Of a stretch of 45,311 bases of DNA, positions 35,817 to 45,311 are shown piece by piece. The DNA comes from an uncultured Balneolaceae bacterium (lineage in GTDB: Bacteria > Bacteroidota > Rhodothermia > Balneolales > Balneolaceae). The stretch is from the NCBI GenBank assembly GCA_937125285.1, contig CAKZLH010000164.1, positions 1-45,311 on the forward strand, in the 5' to 3' direction. The notes under the pieces were generated by a model. The model was not told the origin of the DNA, made no database searches, and worked only from the letters and a program-made list of their open reading frames with translations. Every line of letters begins with the position of its first letter. Positions within the stretch are counted from its first letter, which is position 1. The position numbers were made by a program, and so were the translations under genes.

Positions 35817-37979
35817 ATGTGTAGCTATCAAAAAATATATAAAATATTGTTTCTCAACCGGTTTGTTCTGTTGATACTTCTGATTTGGGCAAGTGGTAAT
35901 TTGGCAATTGCGCAATCTCCACTTAGTGGCTTTACAGAGGATTATCTCTTGGAGAATCCGAACCAAGAGCTGCCGGATACTATCCCCATTCGAACGGTGC
36001 GTTTTGGCGGACAAGAGCGATTCTCCGAATCGATACTTCGGGCTCAATTAGAGGGTGAGTTGCCAGGATGGTGGAAACAACAATGGGCTAGTATGGACGC
36101 TTGGTCAATCGATGAAACCGGCCTCGGCCTACCTAACTTCGAATGGATTGCACTACCCTTTTGGACGGGCGAAGTTATCGACAATAATGTAGAGCTTATT
36201 CGTAGATTTCTAAATGCACAAGGTTACTTGGATGCGGATGTTCATACTCATCTTGTTCCCCTTCACAATGGGCTGTTTTGGGATCTTTGGTTTCATCTTG
36301 AATTAGGTCCACCAACCACCGTGGAACAAGTGGAAATTTTAATAGCATCTGAAGCCAGTGAGTTTGAACAAAGAGAGGAACAAGAGTGGTTTGAGGTGTC
36401 TGGAATTTTATTAAGTGAGCTGGCTCAAGAGTACTTACGAAATCAAGGCCTGGGTTTTGTTTTTATTCGTGAGTTAGCAAAATCAAAATCATTAGAAAAC
36501 AAACCTTATAATGAAATTCGAATTCTTCAAGAGCAAAATCGCTTAATGTCTGTTCTTAAAGAGCATGGTTTTGTGTATGCTCATCCGAACCTATCTATCC
36601 GCTCCGATTCGGGTTATCGAAGTAAAAAGCTAGAAATTAGAATTTATTTGGGGCCTCGTCCACGGATTCGACAAATAGATATATTGGGAAATCAGACCGT
36701 AGATGAAGCTACAGTACGCAGAGAATTAACTTTGAGTATAGATCAACCCTATCAAGAATCATTAAAACGATCTTCTACCACAGAATTATATGCTCATCAT
36801 TTGTTTGAACGGGCACAGATAAGGATTCCCCTTCAACCCGAAACAGATAGCTTACGCTTAGAGGTTGAAATTAAGGAAGAACCCTTACGTTCGTTTCAGT
36901 GGCGTGGGGGGATGGGGTATTTCGACCGTTTGGATCGTAATTTTTCATTATGGGATAGTTATCAAGTGCTCAGAACACAATGGTCTTGGGTGCATAGAAA
37001 TGTAAATGGAACGGGGCATCAATTTTCAACGCAGCTTAAGTTAGCGTATTTCGAGCGGTATTTAGAAGCCGACTATTTGTTTCCTTTTGCCTTCAATACT
37101 AAAAGTAGTGTGCGACTGCACCCCTTTATTCAATATCGGGATGAACGAGCCTATGACATTCGTTCGGCTGGTGTGGGAGCTTCTCTTAGTTATGTGTACA
37201 GTAATCGATTAACGGGTACGGTTTCGTATCGATTTGCCTTGAATGATGAGTCCAATGTGGAAGCGGGGCAGGTGATTCCCGACAGTTTGTTGACCTATAA
37301 TTTATCGGTATTTAATGTGAGCGCGAGGTATCATTCCAAGGGGATTGTGGGGTATAATTCATGGTCTGTACAACCCTCCATTGAGTTGTCGGGACTGTTT
37401 GGTGAAAGTGATTTTAGCTATCAAAGTATCCAAATAGATGTACGTAAATATACTCCTGTCGCTCAGTCAAATGTACTGGCAACAAGGATACGAACGGGTT
37501 GGATATTTGAAGAAAATCAAGATAGTTTACCCTCAGATGTTCGTTTTTATAATGGAGGTAGTACCTTGGTCCGAGGTTGGTCTAGACATGATTTAGGTCC
37601 TAAGGAATGGATTACCCGGGTAGATAGCAGTTCTGGGACACCTGTGAACCGGTATCAATTTGTACCCACGGGAGGAAAAGCCATGCTTACGATGAATGTT
37701 GAGTGGCGCCAGCCTTTTTCATGGTGGAAAGGTGGCTATGGAGTGGTTTTTCTGGATGGTGGTCAGGTGTGGAAGCGAACCGATGAGTTGGCCTTTGGAG
37801 ACATTCAATGGGCCTTGGGAGCAGGTATTCGATACAGGTCACCACTTGGGCCGATACGAATGGATGTGGCCTATAAATTGAACCCAAATGAAGATGATTT
37901 GGGGATTATTGAAGGAATTCAACCCGAGCAATCATGGGCTCGATGGGCTTTGTATATTTCAATTGGAGAGGCATTTTAA
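35817..37979 (+). CDS. BamA/TamA family outer membrane protein (POTRA + barrel)
   Basis: POTRA-like IRQIDILGNQTVDEATVRRELTL; C-terminal GGKAMLTMNVEWRQPF, GAGIRYRSPLGPIRMDVAYKL. Confidence 0.88.
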   Translation: MCSYQKIYKILFLNRFVLLILLIWASGNLAIAQSPLSGFTEDYLLENPNQELPDTIPIRTVRFGGQERFSESILRAQLEGELPGWWKQQWASMDAWSIDETGLGLPNFEWIALPFWTGEVIDNNVELIRRFLNAQGYLDADVHTHLVPLHNGLFWDLWFHLELGPPTTVEQVEILIASEASEFEQREEQEWFEVSGILLSELAQEYLRNQGLGFVFIRELAKSKSLENKPYNEIRILQEQNRLMSVLKEHGFVYAHPNLSIRSDSGYRSKKLEIRIYLGPRPRIRQIDILGNQTVDEATVRRELTLSIDQPYQESLKRSSTTELYAHHLFERAQIRIPLQPETDSLRLEVEIKEEPLRSFQWRGGMGYFDRLDRNFSLWDSYQVLRTQWSWVHRNVNGTGHQFSTQLKLAYFERYLEADYLFPFAFNTKSSVRLHPFIQYRDERAYDIRSAGVGASLSYVYSNRLTGTVSYRFALNDESNVEAGQVIPDSLLTYNLSVFNVSARYHSKGIVGYNSWSVQPSIELSGLFGESDFSYQSIQIDVRKYTPVAQSNVLATRIRTGWIFEENQDSLPSDVRFYNGGSTLVRGWSRHDLGPKEWITRVDSSSGTPVNRYQFVPTGGKAMLTMNVEWRQPFSWWKGGYGVVFLDGGQVWKRTDELAFGDIQWALGAGIRYRSPLGPIRMDVAYKLNPNEDDLGIIEGIQPEQSWARWALYISIGEAF

Positions 37980-38497
37980 TGAAAGCATTTCGATACTTAA
38001 GCATCTTTGCGATTCTTTGGCTACAGGCATGCAGCACATACAGCTCACTGGAAGGAGTGACTAGCGATGGTCTTCGTATTACCCCCTCGCCTTTGCAGAG
38101 AAGTTTAGCCGGCATGGAAATCTTACAGAACAGCAATACGATGGAGGTAGATTCGATGGGCTTTTGGTCTACAGGCTATTTCTCTTATTTGGGCCAAGAT
38201 AGTTATCTGTGGGAAGAGTTATTACGATCCGAAATGGAACAGTTGGCCAAGCAGGGGCTAGGTATGGATATCATAGAATTAGATCAGAGCGGATTCGAAG
38301 GGCGGGGGCCTGCTCTGAAAACGGGTTGGATTATCTCGGATAGGGCGCAGTTTTTCGTGATTAACGAATTAGCCGGCCGATCACCCCACACCTTTTTTCT
38401 ACTTCAAACCGCCATTAAACCACATTGGGATTTTGTGATCACTCAATCTGACGATGCTAGAGAAGGTTTTGATATTCAGTACCGAAGAGATTATTGA
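37979..38497 (+). CDS. Uncharacterised lipoprotein, overlapping (TAATG) the BamA/TamA-like gene
   Basis: MKAFRYLSIFAILWLQACSTYSS lipobox; ATG 37979 overlaps upstream stop. Confidence 0.75.
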   Translation: MKAFRYLSIFAILWLQACSTYSSLEGVTSDGLRITPSPLQRSLAGMEILQNSNTMEVDSMGFWSTGYFSYLGQDSYLWEELLRSEMEQLAKQGLGMDIIELDQSGFEGRGPALKTGWIISDRAQFFVINELAGRSPHTFFLLQTAIKPHWDFVITQSDDAREGFDIQYRRDY

Positions 38498-38526
38498 TCA
38501 GTCACAAGATCTCAACACCTAGGATT

Positions 38527-39474
38527 CTAGGAACCAATTAACTCATCGTAAACAATCTCTAAATTATAAGACAAGGGTAACCGCCAGTTTGGAGCCGCAA
38601 AGTCTTCAAAGCCTGGGACCATCTCCATTTTGGCCAGTTCCTCTTTGCTTTTCCCCTCCGCAATAGCGTTTTGAGTAACGGCCAAAAGTTGTTCTAAAAA
38701 TTCACGTTTCCGCTGGATATCTTGCCAAGAACCGGTTATTCCATGCTCGGGATGACCATGCCCAAAAATGTAAAGGGTTTCTTTGGGAAGCTCTTCTATA
38801 ATTTGATTAAGTACCGACACCCAATTCTGAACCGAGGCTCCTGAGCGTGGATCTATGTAGGGATAAGCCCGATTGAAAACCAAATCCCCAAGATGGGCCA
38901 CCTCTGCTTGCTCGAAAAAACTAATGGTATCGCCCCCGGTATGAGCAGCGCCGAAATGAAATAAATGCAGCGTCTCATCTCCAAAATCACCACTCCATCG
39001 GGTTGAAAATCGTTGATCAGCCGTTACGGGTACCGTTTCGCTATCTGCATTTGCCGCTTTTTGATACTCAGGCACTCGTTCATGTGCAATGATATGATTG
39101 GTAAATTCCGCAAAAACTCCGTTTCCAGCGGTATGATCGTTGTGGTGATGTGAATTCACCAAAAGGTCCATCGTTTTGGAACTACGCGCCTTCAACCCGT
39201 TAATACATTCTTCGGCAGTATCTGGAAATTGTGCATCTATGGCCACTAAAGCCTCTGAATTATCAAGCCATCCGATGGTGCCGCCTCTTCCTGTAAATAA
39301 CCCAACATTGCGACGTAACTCTTGAAAATTACTCTGATCTATGGTGGCCTTAGAAACAGGTGCGATGCCCGTATAATCGCCTTTGGCGGATGCAATACCT
39401 GCTAAATTGAGTCCAATGCTGCCGGCAGCAATGGTCTTTAGGCTGTTGGAAAGAAATTCTTTTCGGTTAATCAT
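38527..39474 (-). CDS. MBL-fold metallo-hydrolase with exported N-terminus
   Basis: NSHHHNDHTAGN; HFGAAHTGGDTISFF; MINRKEFLSNSLKTIAAGSIGL signal. Confidence 0.9.
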   Translation of the reverse strand: MINRKEFLSNSLKTIAAGSIGLNLAGIASAKGDYTGIAPVSKATIDQSNFQELRRNVGLFTGRGGTIGWLDNSEALVAIDAQFPDTAEECINGLKARSSKTMDLLVNSHHHNDHTAGNGVFAEFTNHIIAHERVPEYQKAANADSETVPVTADQRFSTRWSGDFGDETLHLFHFGAAHTGGDTISFFEQAEVAHLGDLVFNRAYPYIDPRSGASVQNWVSVLNQIIEELPKETLYIFGHGHPEHGITGSWQDIQRKREFLEQLLAVTQNAIAEGKSKEELAKMEMVPGFEDFAAPNWRLPLSYNLEIVYDELIGS

Positions 39475-39621
39475 GGCTTAGATCCTTAGGTATGAAGTTG
39501 GTGTATTACATAAGACATTAATCCCATGAAATTCATTCGGTCGAACGAACGCTGGCCACCTAGTAAGCGTAGATGAGGTAGATAAGCTGGTGAAGAGTGG
39601 CGGTTCGGGCAGAGTTGAACG

Positions 39622-40260
39622 CTAACTCTCTAAAGAAGCTAAGTAGCGACCTTTTTTGAAATTAATGGCCAGCACGGCGTTCATACAAATGGCCGCAAGT
39701 ATCGAGTAAAGAGTTGCCCATATATCAACGATGAAAATGGCGAGAATGATGATTATGATGTCCACAATCATTTGAAATTTGCCCGCGTTAATGTCGTGAT
39801 ATTTGCTCAAATACAGCGAAAGTATATTCAATCCTCCAAGAGAGGCTTTATGACGAAACAACATAAGTAGACCCGCTCCCATTAAGGATCCTCCGAAGAT
39901 AGCGGCAAAGAGTGGATGCGCACCATCGACCCGAATCCATAGAGGAATCAGATCGGAAAGCAATGATACCAGACCAACAGTTAGAAAGGTTTTTAACGTA
40001 AAAAACCATCCTAGCCGCCAAAGCGCTAATGCATAGAATGGAATATTTATCACGAAAAATATTTCACCAAAACTCCAATCCGTAGCATAAGAAGTTAAAA
40101 AGGCAGCTCCAGCGGTTCCTCCAATAAGAAATTCTTGTTCGGTAAAAAGGGCAACTCCAAAGGAGACAAATAGACTCGCCAAAACAATCGCCTGAGCATC
40201 TTCAAACAGAGAATGTTCCTTAATTTGGACTAAGGTATCGGTATTAGAGTTCGAGTTCAT
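39622..40260 (-). CDS. YitT family (DUF161-type) membrane protein
   Basis: GGTAGAAFLTSYATDWSFGEIFFVINIPFYALA; GGSLMGAGLLMLFRHKASLGGLNILSLYL. Confidence 0.88.
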   Translation of the reverse strand: MNSNSNTDTLVQIKEHSLFEDAQAIVLASLFVSFGVALFTEQEFLIGGTAGAAFLTSYATDWSFGEIFFVINIPFYALALWRLGWFFTLKTFLTVGLVSLLSDLIPLWIRVDGAHPLFAAIFGGSLMGAGLLMLFRHKASLGGLNILSLYLSKYHDINAGKFQMIVDIIIIILAIFIVDIWATLYSILAAICMNAVLAINFKKGRYLASLES

Positions 40261-40615
40261 CTCGAATAAGTAATAAAATGGAAGAGTGAGGTACGATTAA
40301 ATATTTTTCATTTTCAAACTCAATTTCATGAGATCTGCTTTTCAGAAAAATAGCTAAATCACCTACAATGGCCTGCATACCAATGTATTTCGTGTCTTCG
40401 GCAGGTTTCCAAGACTCATCTATATCTGTATTTGGAATGGGATAACCAGGGCCCGTTTTTAAGATGTAACCACTTTGAATTTCTTCTTTTTCTTTAACGG
40501 ATGCGGGTAAGACCAACCCACTACGGGTATGGGTTTCCATATCTCGGGGTTTTATGAGCACCCGATCTCCTACCACCACAAATTTATCTATAGAATTAAG
40601 ATATTCCTGAATCAT
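40244..40615 (-). CDS. GroES-family co-chaperone-like protein (divergent, not next to groEL)
   Basis: VVVGDRVLIKPRDMETHTRSGLVLPASVKEKEEIQSGYILKTGPGYPIP; likely start M at 40615. Confidence 0.82.
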   Translation of the reverse strand: MIQEYLNSIDKFVVVGDRVLIKPRDMETHTRSGLVLPASVKEKEEIQSGYILKTGPGYPIPNTDIDESWKPAEDTKYIGMQAIVGDLAIFLKSRSHEIEFENEKYLIVPHSSILLLIRDELEL

Positions 40616-40713
40616 TCGTTTAATTTTTTTGTAAAGATACATATAAATTGAAAAAGGCTGTAGGTAAGACTTTTAGCTTGATATGAAAACAGAATTAATT
40701 ACAGGATTAAACC

Positions 40714-41580
40714 ATGAGTAACCAAGAAGTGAATAAAGTGGCCGTAGTAACCGGAGCTAATTCTGGGATTGGATTTGAAACCAGTAGGGCCCTAGTTGAA
40801 AAGGGATATGAATTGGTCATGGTATGTAGGAACGAGCAAAAAGCTCAGGCAGCTAAATCGCAATTATTAGAACGGGTTGAAAGCGCCAATATCTCGTATA
40901 TACTGTGTGATTTTATAGATCCAGAACAGATTCAAAATGCCGCTGAGCAAATTCGATTTAGCTATACCTCACTACAATTATTGGTTAATAATCATGGTTA
41001 TTTGGCCGCAACTGAGGAACGAGATGCCCGTAATGTAGAGTCCACTATTGCCGTAAATCATTTGGGTTATTTTTTGTTTACCTATGAACTACGAGGGTTG
41101 TTATTAGCCCCGAATACCGACGGTTCAGAAACGAGAGTAGTTAATGTGGCTTCGGAGGCTCATCGAGGAGCGTCGGTAGATACTTCTGATTTTGCCTTAA
41201 CCAAAAAGTACTCGAATTGGAAAGCGTATAGTAATTCCAAGCTCTACAATATTCTATTCTCACGTTCTTTAGCCCAGTTGTGGCGTGAGGAAAACATATG
41301 GGTCTTCTCGGTACATCCTGGCGTAATACGGTCCAATTTTGGCCAAAGCAGTACCTGGCTAATTAAAGCGTTTTGGAAACTAGGAGCACTTTTTATGAAG
41401 TCGAATCGCGAAGGCGCTGAATCCTCTGTTTATGCAGCTCTTTCACCAGATCTTTCCCAAAGTTCAGGGGCCTACATCAAAGACAAAAAAATAGCTCAAC
41501 CAACTCGTCTCGCAAATAGTGATCAAATAGCCGATAAACTCTGGAAATGGAGTGAAGAAGTTTGTGGGATAAAATGGTGA
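40714..41580 (+). CDS. Short-chain dehydrogenase/reductase (retinol dehydrogenase-like)
   Basis: VAVVTGANSGIGFETSRAL; LLVNNHGYL; YSNSKL. Confidence 0.93.
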   Translation: MSNQEVNKVAVVTGANSGIGFETSRALVEKGYELVMVCRNEQKAQAAKSQLLERVESANISYILCDFIDPEQIQNAAEQIRFSYTSLQLLVNNHGYLAATEERDARNVESTIAVNHLGYFLFTYELRGLLLAPNTDGSETRVVNVASEAHRGASVDTSDFALTKKYSNWKAYSNSKLYNILFSRSLAQLWREENIWVFSVHPGVIRSNFGQSSTWLIKAFWKLGALFMKSNREGAESSVYAALSPDLSQSSGAYIKDKKIAQPTRLANSDQIADKLWKWSEEVCGIKW

Positions 41581-41613
41581 TTAGCTCTTTTAATTGAGAT
41601 GGACTTTTCTTTA

Positions 41614-41644
41614 TTTGAGGCCAGCTAAAAGGCCTATATAATTG
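41614..41644 (+). promoter_or_regulatory. Promoter TTTG-N19-TATAATTG with palindrome AGGCC-N8-GGCCT in spacer
   Basis: TTTG 41614-41617, TATAATTG 41637-41644, AGGCC 41618-41622 / GGCCT 41631-41635. Confidence 0.5.
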
Positions 41645-41691
41645 GCTTAGATTAGGTATTTAGCAACAATCTACAATTAAATAATTCTATT

Positions 41692-43023
41692 ATGATGCAA
41701 TCACTTCGGTTTCGGTTGAGCTTAATGATGTTCCTTCAGTTTTTTATTTGGGGAGCTTTTTTTGTGACTATGGGCGCCTATTTGCTTCAGGTATTTGAGG
41801 GTGAAGAGAGTTTGAACAGTATCATAGGTAGCGCCTATGCTACTCACAATTGGGCGGGTTTACTGGCCCCGGTGTTTGTGGGTTTGTTGGCAGACCGCTA
41901 TTTCAATGCCGAAAAGGTAAATGGTATATCCCATATACTAGGTGCGATACTTTTATGGATGGCAGCAGGGGTCACGGATTCTGGAACCTTTATTTGGATT
42001 ATGTTGGCGTATTTTATGTTGTATATGCCGTCATTGGCATTGGTAAATGCCATTGCCTTTGCGAATATCGACAACCCAGACAGCGAGTTTCCACGTATTC
42101 GTGTTTGGGGTACCATCGGGTGGATACTTGCGGGCTTTATTGTTGCAGGTACGGTTTTGGGATTCGTGAATATCCCATTATTGAGTTGGATCACAGGGGT
42201 TGAAAGCAACATTCAATCCACAAATATTCCACTGAAAGTAAGTGCCGTAATCTCGGTACTCTATGGTCTTTATAGTTTTAGCTTACCCGCTACTCCTCCC
42301 TCGGCAAGAGGAGAAAAGTTTGATGTGAAACAAGCCCTAGGTCTGGATGCATTAAAATTATTGAGTGAAAAGAATTTTGCCATTTTTTCCTTCAGTAGTT
42401 TTGCCATTAGTATACCCTTGGCTTTTTACTATGCCCGTACTAATGATTTTATTGCAGCGGTAGCATTTGGTGAACAATCACCTTCTTTTATGGCTATTGG
42501 TCAAATGAGTGAAGTTCTATTTATGCTCGCCATCCCACTATTTTTAGCGCGATTGGGGGTTAAATGGATGTTATTGGTGGGTATGTTAGCTTGGACAGCA
42601 CGCTATTTACTCTTCGGTTTATTCCCAAGTTCCACCGCGCTTATTGTTTTGGGGATTGCTTTGCATGGGGTATGTTATGATTTCTTTTTTGTAACCGGAC
42701 AACTGTATGTAGATAAAAAAGCGCCAAAGCATTTACGAGCGAGTGCTCAAGGATTTTTTAATTTACTTACTTATGGAGCGGGTATGCTTATAGGTAATTA
42801 TGTGCTGGGTTGGTGGGGCGATTCCATTGCCCTTGATGGATCAACGCTAGAAGGATGGATGCAAGGAGCTCAAAGTTTCTGGGTGATGCCTGGAATAGTA
42901 GCCTTATTAGTGGCGGCTTTCTTTTTTGCATTGTTTTGGGATTCTTCCACAGATACAGATGCTTCTGATTCAGCAGGTTCAGGGTCAGATGCATCACCGA
43001 ATGTAAAGGCAGCCACCGCTTAA
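41692..43023 (+). CDS. MFS transporter, nucleoside permease (NHS/NupG-type) family
   Basis: LRFRLSLMMFLQFFIWGAFFVTMGAYL; IRVWGTIGWILAGF; HGVCYDFFFVTGQLYVDKKAP. Confidence 0.9.
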   Translation: MMQSLRFRLSLMMFLQFFIWGAFFVTMGAYLLQVFEGEESLNSIIGSAYATHNWAGLLAPVFVGLLADRYFNAEKVNGISHILGAILLWMAAGVTDSGTFIWIMLAYFMLYMPSLALVNAIAFANIDNPDSEFPRIRVWGTIGWILAGFIVAGTVLGFVNIPLLSWITGVESNIQSTNIPLKVSAVISVLYGLYSFSLPATPPSARGEKFDVKQALGLDALKLLSEKNFAIFSFSSFAISIPLAFYYARTNDFIAAVAFGEQSPSFMAIGQMSEVLFMLAIPLFLARLGVKWMLLVGMLAWTARYLLFGLFPSSTALIVLGIALHGVCYDFFFVTGQLYVDKKAPKHLRASAQGFFNLLTYGAGMLIGNYVLGWWGDSIALDGSTLEGWMQGAQSFWVMPGIVALLVAAFFFALFWDSSTDTDASDSAGSGSDASPNVKAATA

Positions 43024-43090
43024 ATACGATATTCATCTGCCATGGGGATAATTTGCTATGGATATAAAAAAGTTAGAATGGGAGTAATTA

Positions 43091-44254
43091 ATGATTAATC
43101 GAAAAGTTCGAATGGGAATGATCGGTGGTGGAGAGGGTTCCTTTATAGGAGCCGTTCACCGTATGGCCGCAAATTTAGATGGAGAAATTGAACTCGTTTG
43201 CGGAGCCTTTAGTCGATCCTCGGAGAATTGTAAAGAAACGGGACAAAAGCTCTATCTCCCCGAAGAACGAGTCTATAACTCATGGGAAACCATGATCAAG
43301 GAAGAATCAAAACGACCTAAAGGTGACCGAATGGATATTGTATCCATAGTTACTCCCAATCATCTTCATGCCGGACCAGCCATCATGGCTCTTGAGCATG
43401 GGTTCCCTGTTATTTGTGATAAACCCCTTTGTCTGTCTACCGAAGAAGCCTTGCAGATCAAGGATGCCGTCGAAGCTTCGGGACTTCCCTTTGCTTTAAC
43501 GCATACGTATACGGGTTACCCCATGGTTAAGCAGGCGCGAGCAATGATGGAATCCGGTGAACTCGGTGCTACAAGAAAAATAGTGGTGGAATATCCGCAG
43601 GGCTGGTTAACCGACAAGATAGAGGATGATGGGCAAAAACAAGCCGAATGGCGATCAGATCCTACGAAAGCGGGGAAAGCAGGTGCCTACGGAGATATTG
43701 GAACTCATGCCGCTAATATGGCTGAATATGTTTCAGGATTAAAAATTACCCGAGTGCTTTCACAGATGTCGAAAATTGTAGAGGGTCGATTATTGGATGA
43801 TGATACCTCAGCACTTCTCGAATTTGAGGGAGGCGTACCCGGAGTACTTATCTGTTCACAGGTATCGGCTGGAGAAGAAAATGCGATTACCGTAAAGGTC
43901 TATGGAACCAAAGGAGGAGTGCAATGGTGCCAAGAAGACGAAAATACCCTTTTGGTAAAGCGCCATGGTGCCCCTAATCAAATCTATCGAACGGGAGTGG
44001 ATAATAGTTATTTATCTGAGGGGGCGCTTGTACATGCAAGAGTCCCGTCCGGACATCCAGAAGGATATTTGGAGGCCTTTGCCAATATCTATAGAAATTT
44101 TGCTATGGCCGTTAAGGCTCATGCGAATGGGCATTCTCATCATAAGTTGTACGATTATCCAAGTATTGAAGATGGGGTTCATGGCATGTCCCTTGTCGAT
44201 GCCATGGTTGCTTCAACGGAATCAGGTAACACCTGGGTAAGGGTATCCCATTAA
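43091..44254 (+). CDS. Gfo/Idh/MocA family oxidoreductase
   Basis: MGMIGGGEGSFIGAVHRMAA; VTPNHLHAGPAIMALEHGFPVICDKPL; GDIGTHAANMAEYV. Confidence 0.95.
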   Translation: MINRKVRMGMIGGGEGSFIGAVHRMAANLDGEIELVCGAFSRSSENCKETGQKLYLPEERVYNSWETMIKEESKRPKGDRMDIVSIVTPNHLHAGPAIMALEHGFPVICDKPLCLSTEEALQIKDAVEASGLPFALTHTYTGYPMVKQARAMMESGELGATRKIVVEYPQGWLTDKIEDDGQKQAEWRSDPTKAGKAGAYGDIGTHAANMAEYVSGLKITRVLSQMSKIVEGRLLDDDTSALLEFEGGVPGVLICSQVSAGEENAITVKVYGTKGGVQWCQEDENTLLVKRHGAPNQIYRTGVDNSYLSEGALVHARVPSGHPEGYLEAFANIYRNFAMAVKAHANGHSHHKLYDYPSIEDGVHGMSLVDAMVASTESGNTWVRVSH

Positions 44255-44292
44255 TTTCAACTACCGAACATTAACCACTGTAATTTTACTGT

Positions 44293-45311
44293 ATGAAAAC
44301 CATTCAAGGTCCAGCCATATTTTTCGCACAATTTATCGACTCCAAAGCCCCATTCAATTCCTTAGAGGGGCTCTGTGAATGGGCGGCCAATCTCGGGTAT
44401 AAAGGCGTTCAGATTCCTACCAATGTAGACTTTATGATCGACCTCGATCAGGCGGCCGAGAGTCAGGACTATTGCGATGAGCTCAAGGGTAAAGTGGCTT
44501 CCTACGGTCTAGAAATCACAGAACTTTCTACGCACATACAGGGCCAATTAGTAGCCACACATCCGGCACATGATATCATGTTTGATGTGTTTGCTCCTGA
44601 ACACCTCAAAGGAAATGAACCGGCCCGCCGAGAATGGGCTATTGATCAAGTAAAAAAAGCAGCCATAGCTTCACGCCGCTTAGGGCTTAAGGCTCATGCC
44701 ACTTTTTCGGGTTCGCTACTATGGCCCATGGTGCATCCTTGGCCTCAACAGCCTAAAGGCCTCATAGAGGAAGGTTTTCAAGAGTTAGCGAAACGCTGGA
44801 TACCTATTTTGGATGTTTTCAAAGATCAAGGGGTTGCATGCTGTTATGAGGTGCATCCGGTTGAAGATATTCATGACGGCGTTACATTCGAACGTTTTTT
44901 AGAAGCCACTGGGGGTCACGAAGCGGTGAGCATACTTTACGATCCCTCACATTTTGTGCTTCAGCAGCTCGACTACTTGAGTTATATAGATCACTATCAT
45001 GAGTTTATAAAAGCTTTTCATGTGAAAGACTCAGAATTTAATCCCACCGGAAAAAAAGGAACCTTTGGTGGCTATGGAGACTGGAGAGATCGCGCGGGAA
45101 GATACCGATCACCAGGTGATGGGCAGGTCGATTTCAAAGGTATCTTTACCAAACTAACCGAATATGGATACGATGGATGGGCTGTTTTAGAATGGGAATG
45201 CTGCATCAAATCGCCGGAACAAGGAGCCCGAGAAGGAGCTCCTTTCATTCAGTCGCATATCATAGAAGCAACTGAAAAAGCCTTTGATGATTTTGCCGGC
45301 GGTGCTGAAGC
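44293..45311 (+). CDS. Sugar phosphate isomerase/epimerase (TIM barrel), truncated by window end
   Basis: Open from ATG 44293: MKTIQGPAIFFAQFIDSKAPFNSLEGLCEWAANLGYKGVQIP...; ILYDPSHFVLQQLDYLSYI; AFHVKDSEF; no stop before the edge. Confidence 0.92.
   Translation, partial: MKTIQGPAIFFAQFIDSKAPFNSLEGLCEWAANLGYKGVQIPTNVDFMIDLDQAAESQDYCDELKGKVASYGLEITELSTHIQGQLVATHPAHDIMFDVFAPEHLKGNEPARREWAIDQVKKAAIASRRLGLKAHATFSGSLLWPMVHPWPQQPKGLIEEGFQELAKRWIPILDVFKDQGVACCYEVHPVEDIHDGVTFERFLEATGGHEAVSILYDPSHFVLQQLDYLSYIDHYHEFIKAFHVKDSEFNPTGKKGTFGGYGDWRDRAGRYRSPGDGQVDFKGIFTKLTEYGYDGWAVLEWECCIKSPEQGAREGAPFIQSHIIEATEKAFDDFAGGAE

Noticed and set aside
39541-39570. ACGCT…AGCGT and TTCG/CGAA small inverted repeats between MBL and YitT genes
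   Set aside because: Short arms expected by chance; no phasing or promoter context.
1-45311. Search for CRISPR arrays, transposases, integrases, phage genes, toxin-antitoxin pairs and known defence systems
   Set aside because: None recognised; gene content is mainly conserved metabolism, envelope and regulation. No exotic multi-gene system can be supported from coding content.

Overview
The window looks like chromosomal DNA from a Bacteroidota / Balneolota-type bacterium (inferred from gene families and TAnnTTTG-type promoters). It is mostly housekeeping. In order: Mla-type ABC ATPase end + MCE protein, PpiD-like foldase, ribD-ribE, lptD-like, ROK kinase, FtsB/DivIC-like, tRNA-Lys, HIT, aroQ, flippase, mdh, nadK, ddl, DDAH-like enzyme, penicillin acylase, carA-carB (short CarB), DUF58, SDR, OmpR-type two-component system, a TonB receptor + tandem-domain HmuY-like lipoprotein operon, DUF423, a copper/metal set (DUF411, PCuAC, SCO, His-rich CDF), M14 peptidase, BamA/TamA-like protein + lipoprotein, MBL hydrolase, YitT, orphan GroES-like, SDR, and the start of a sugar-catabolism cluster (MFS permease, Gfo/Idh/MocA, TIM-barrel epimerase, truncated at the window edge). 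I saw no mobile element, CRISPR array, prophage or recognisable defence system. The most interesting unexplained signals are non-coding: (1) the leader of the TonB/HmuY operon, with four phased TTHAYA-like direct repeats, interleaved inverted repeats and a start-codon hairpin; (2) a structured, terminator-ended segment upstream of carAB; (3) palindromes within or near promoters of the sugar cluster and the two-component system. The strongest protein-level observations are the duplicated HmuY-like lipoprotein, CarB without the MGS domain, a ROK kinase lacking the Cys zinc motif, and a PpiD-like protein without clear parvulin motifs. All calls were made by eye from the sequence and ORF track; no database search was run.
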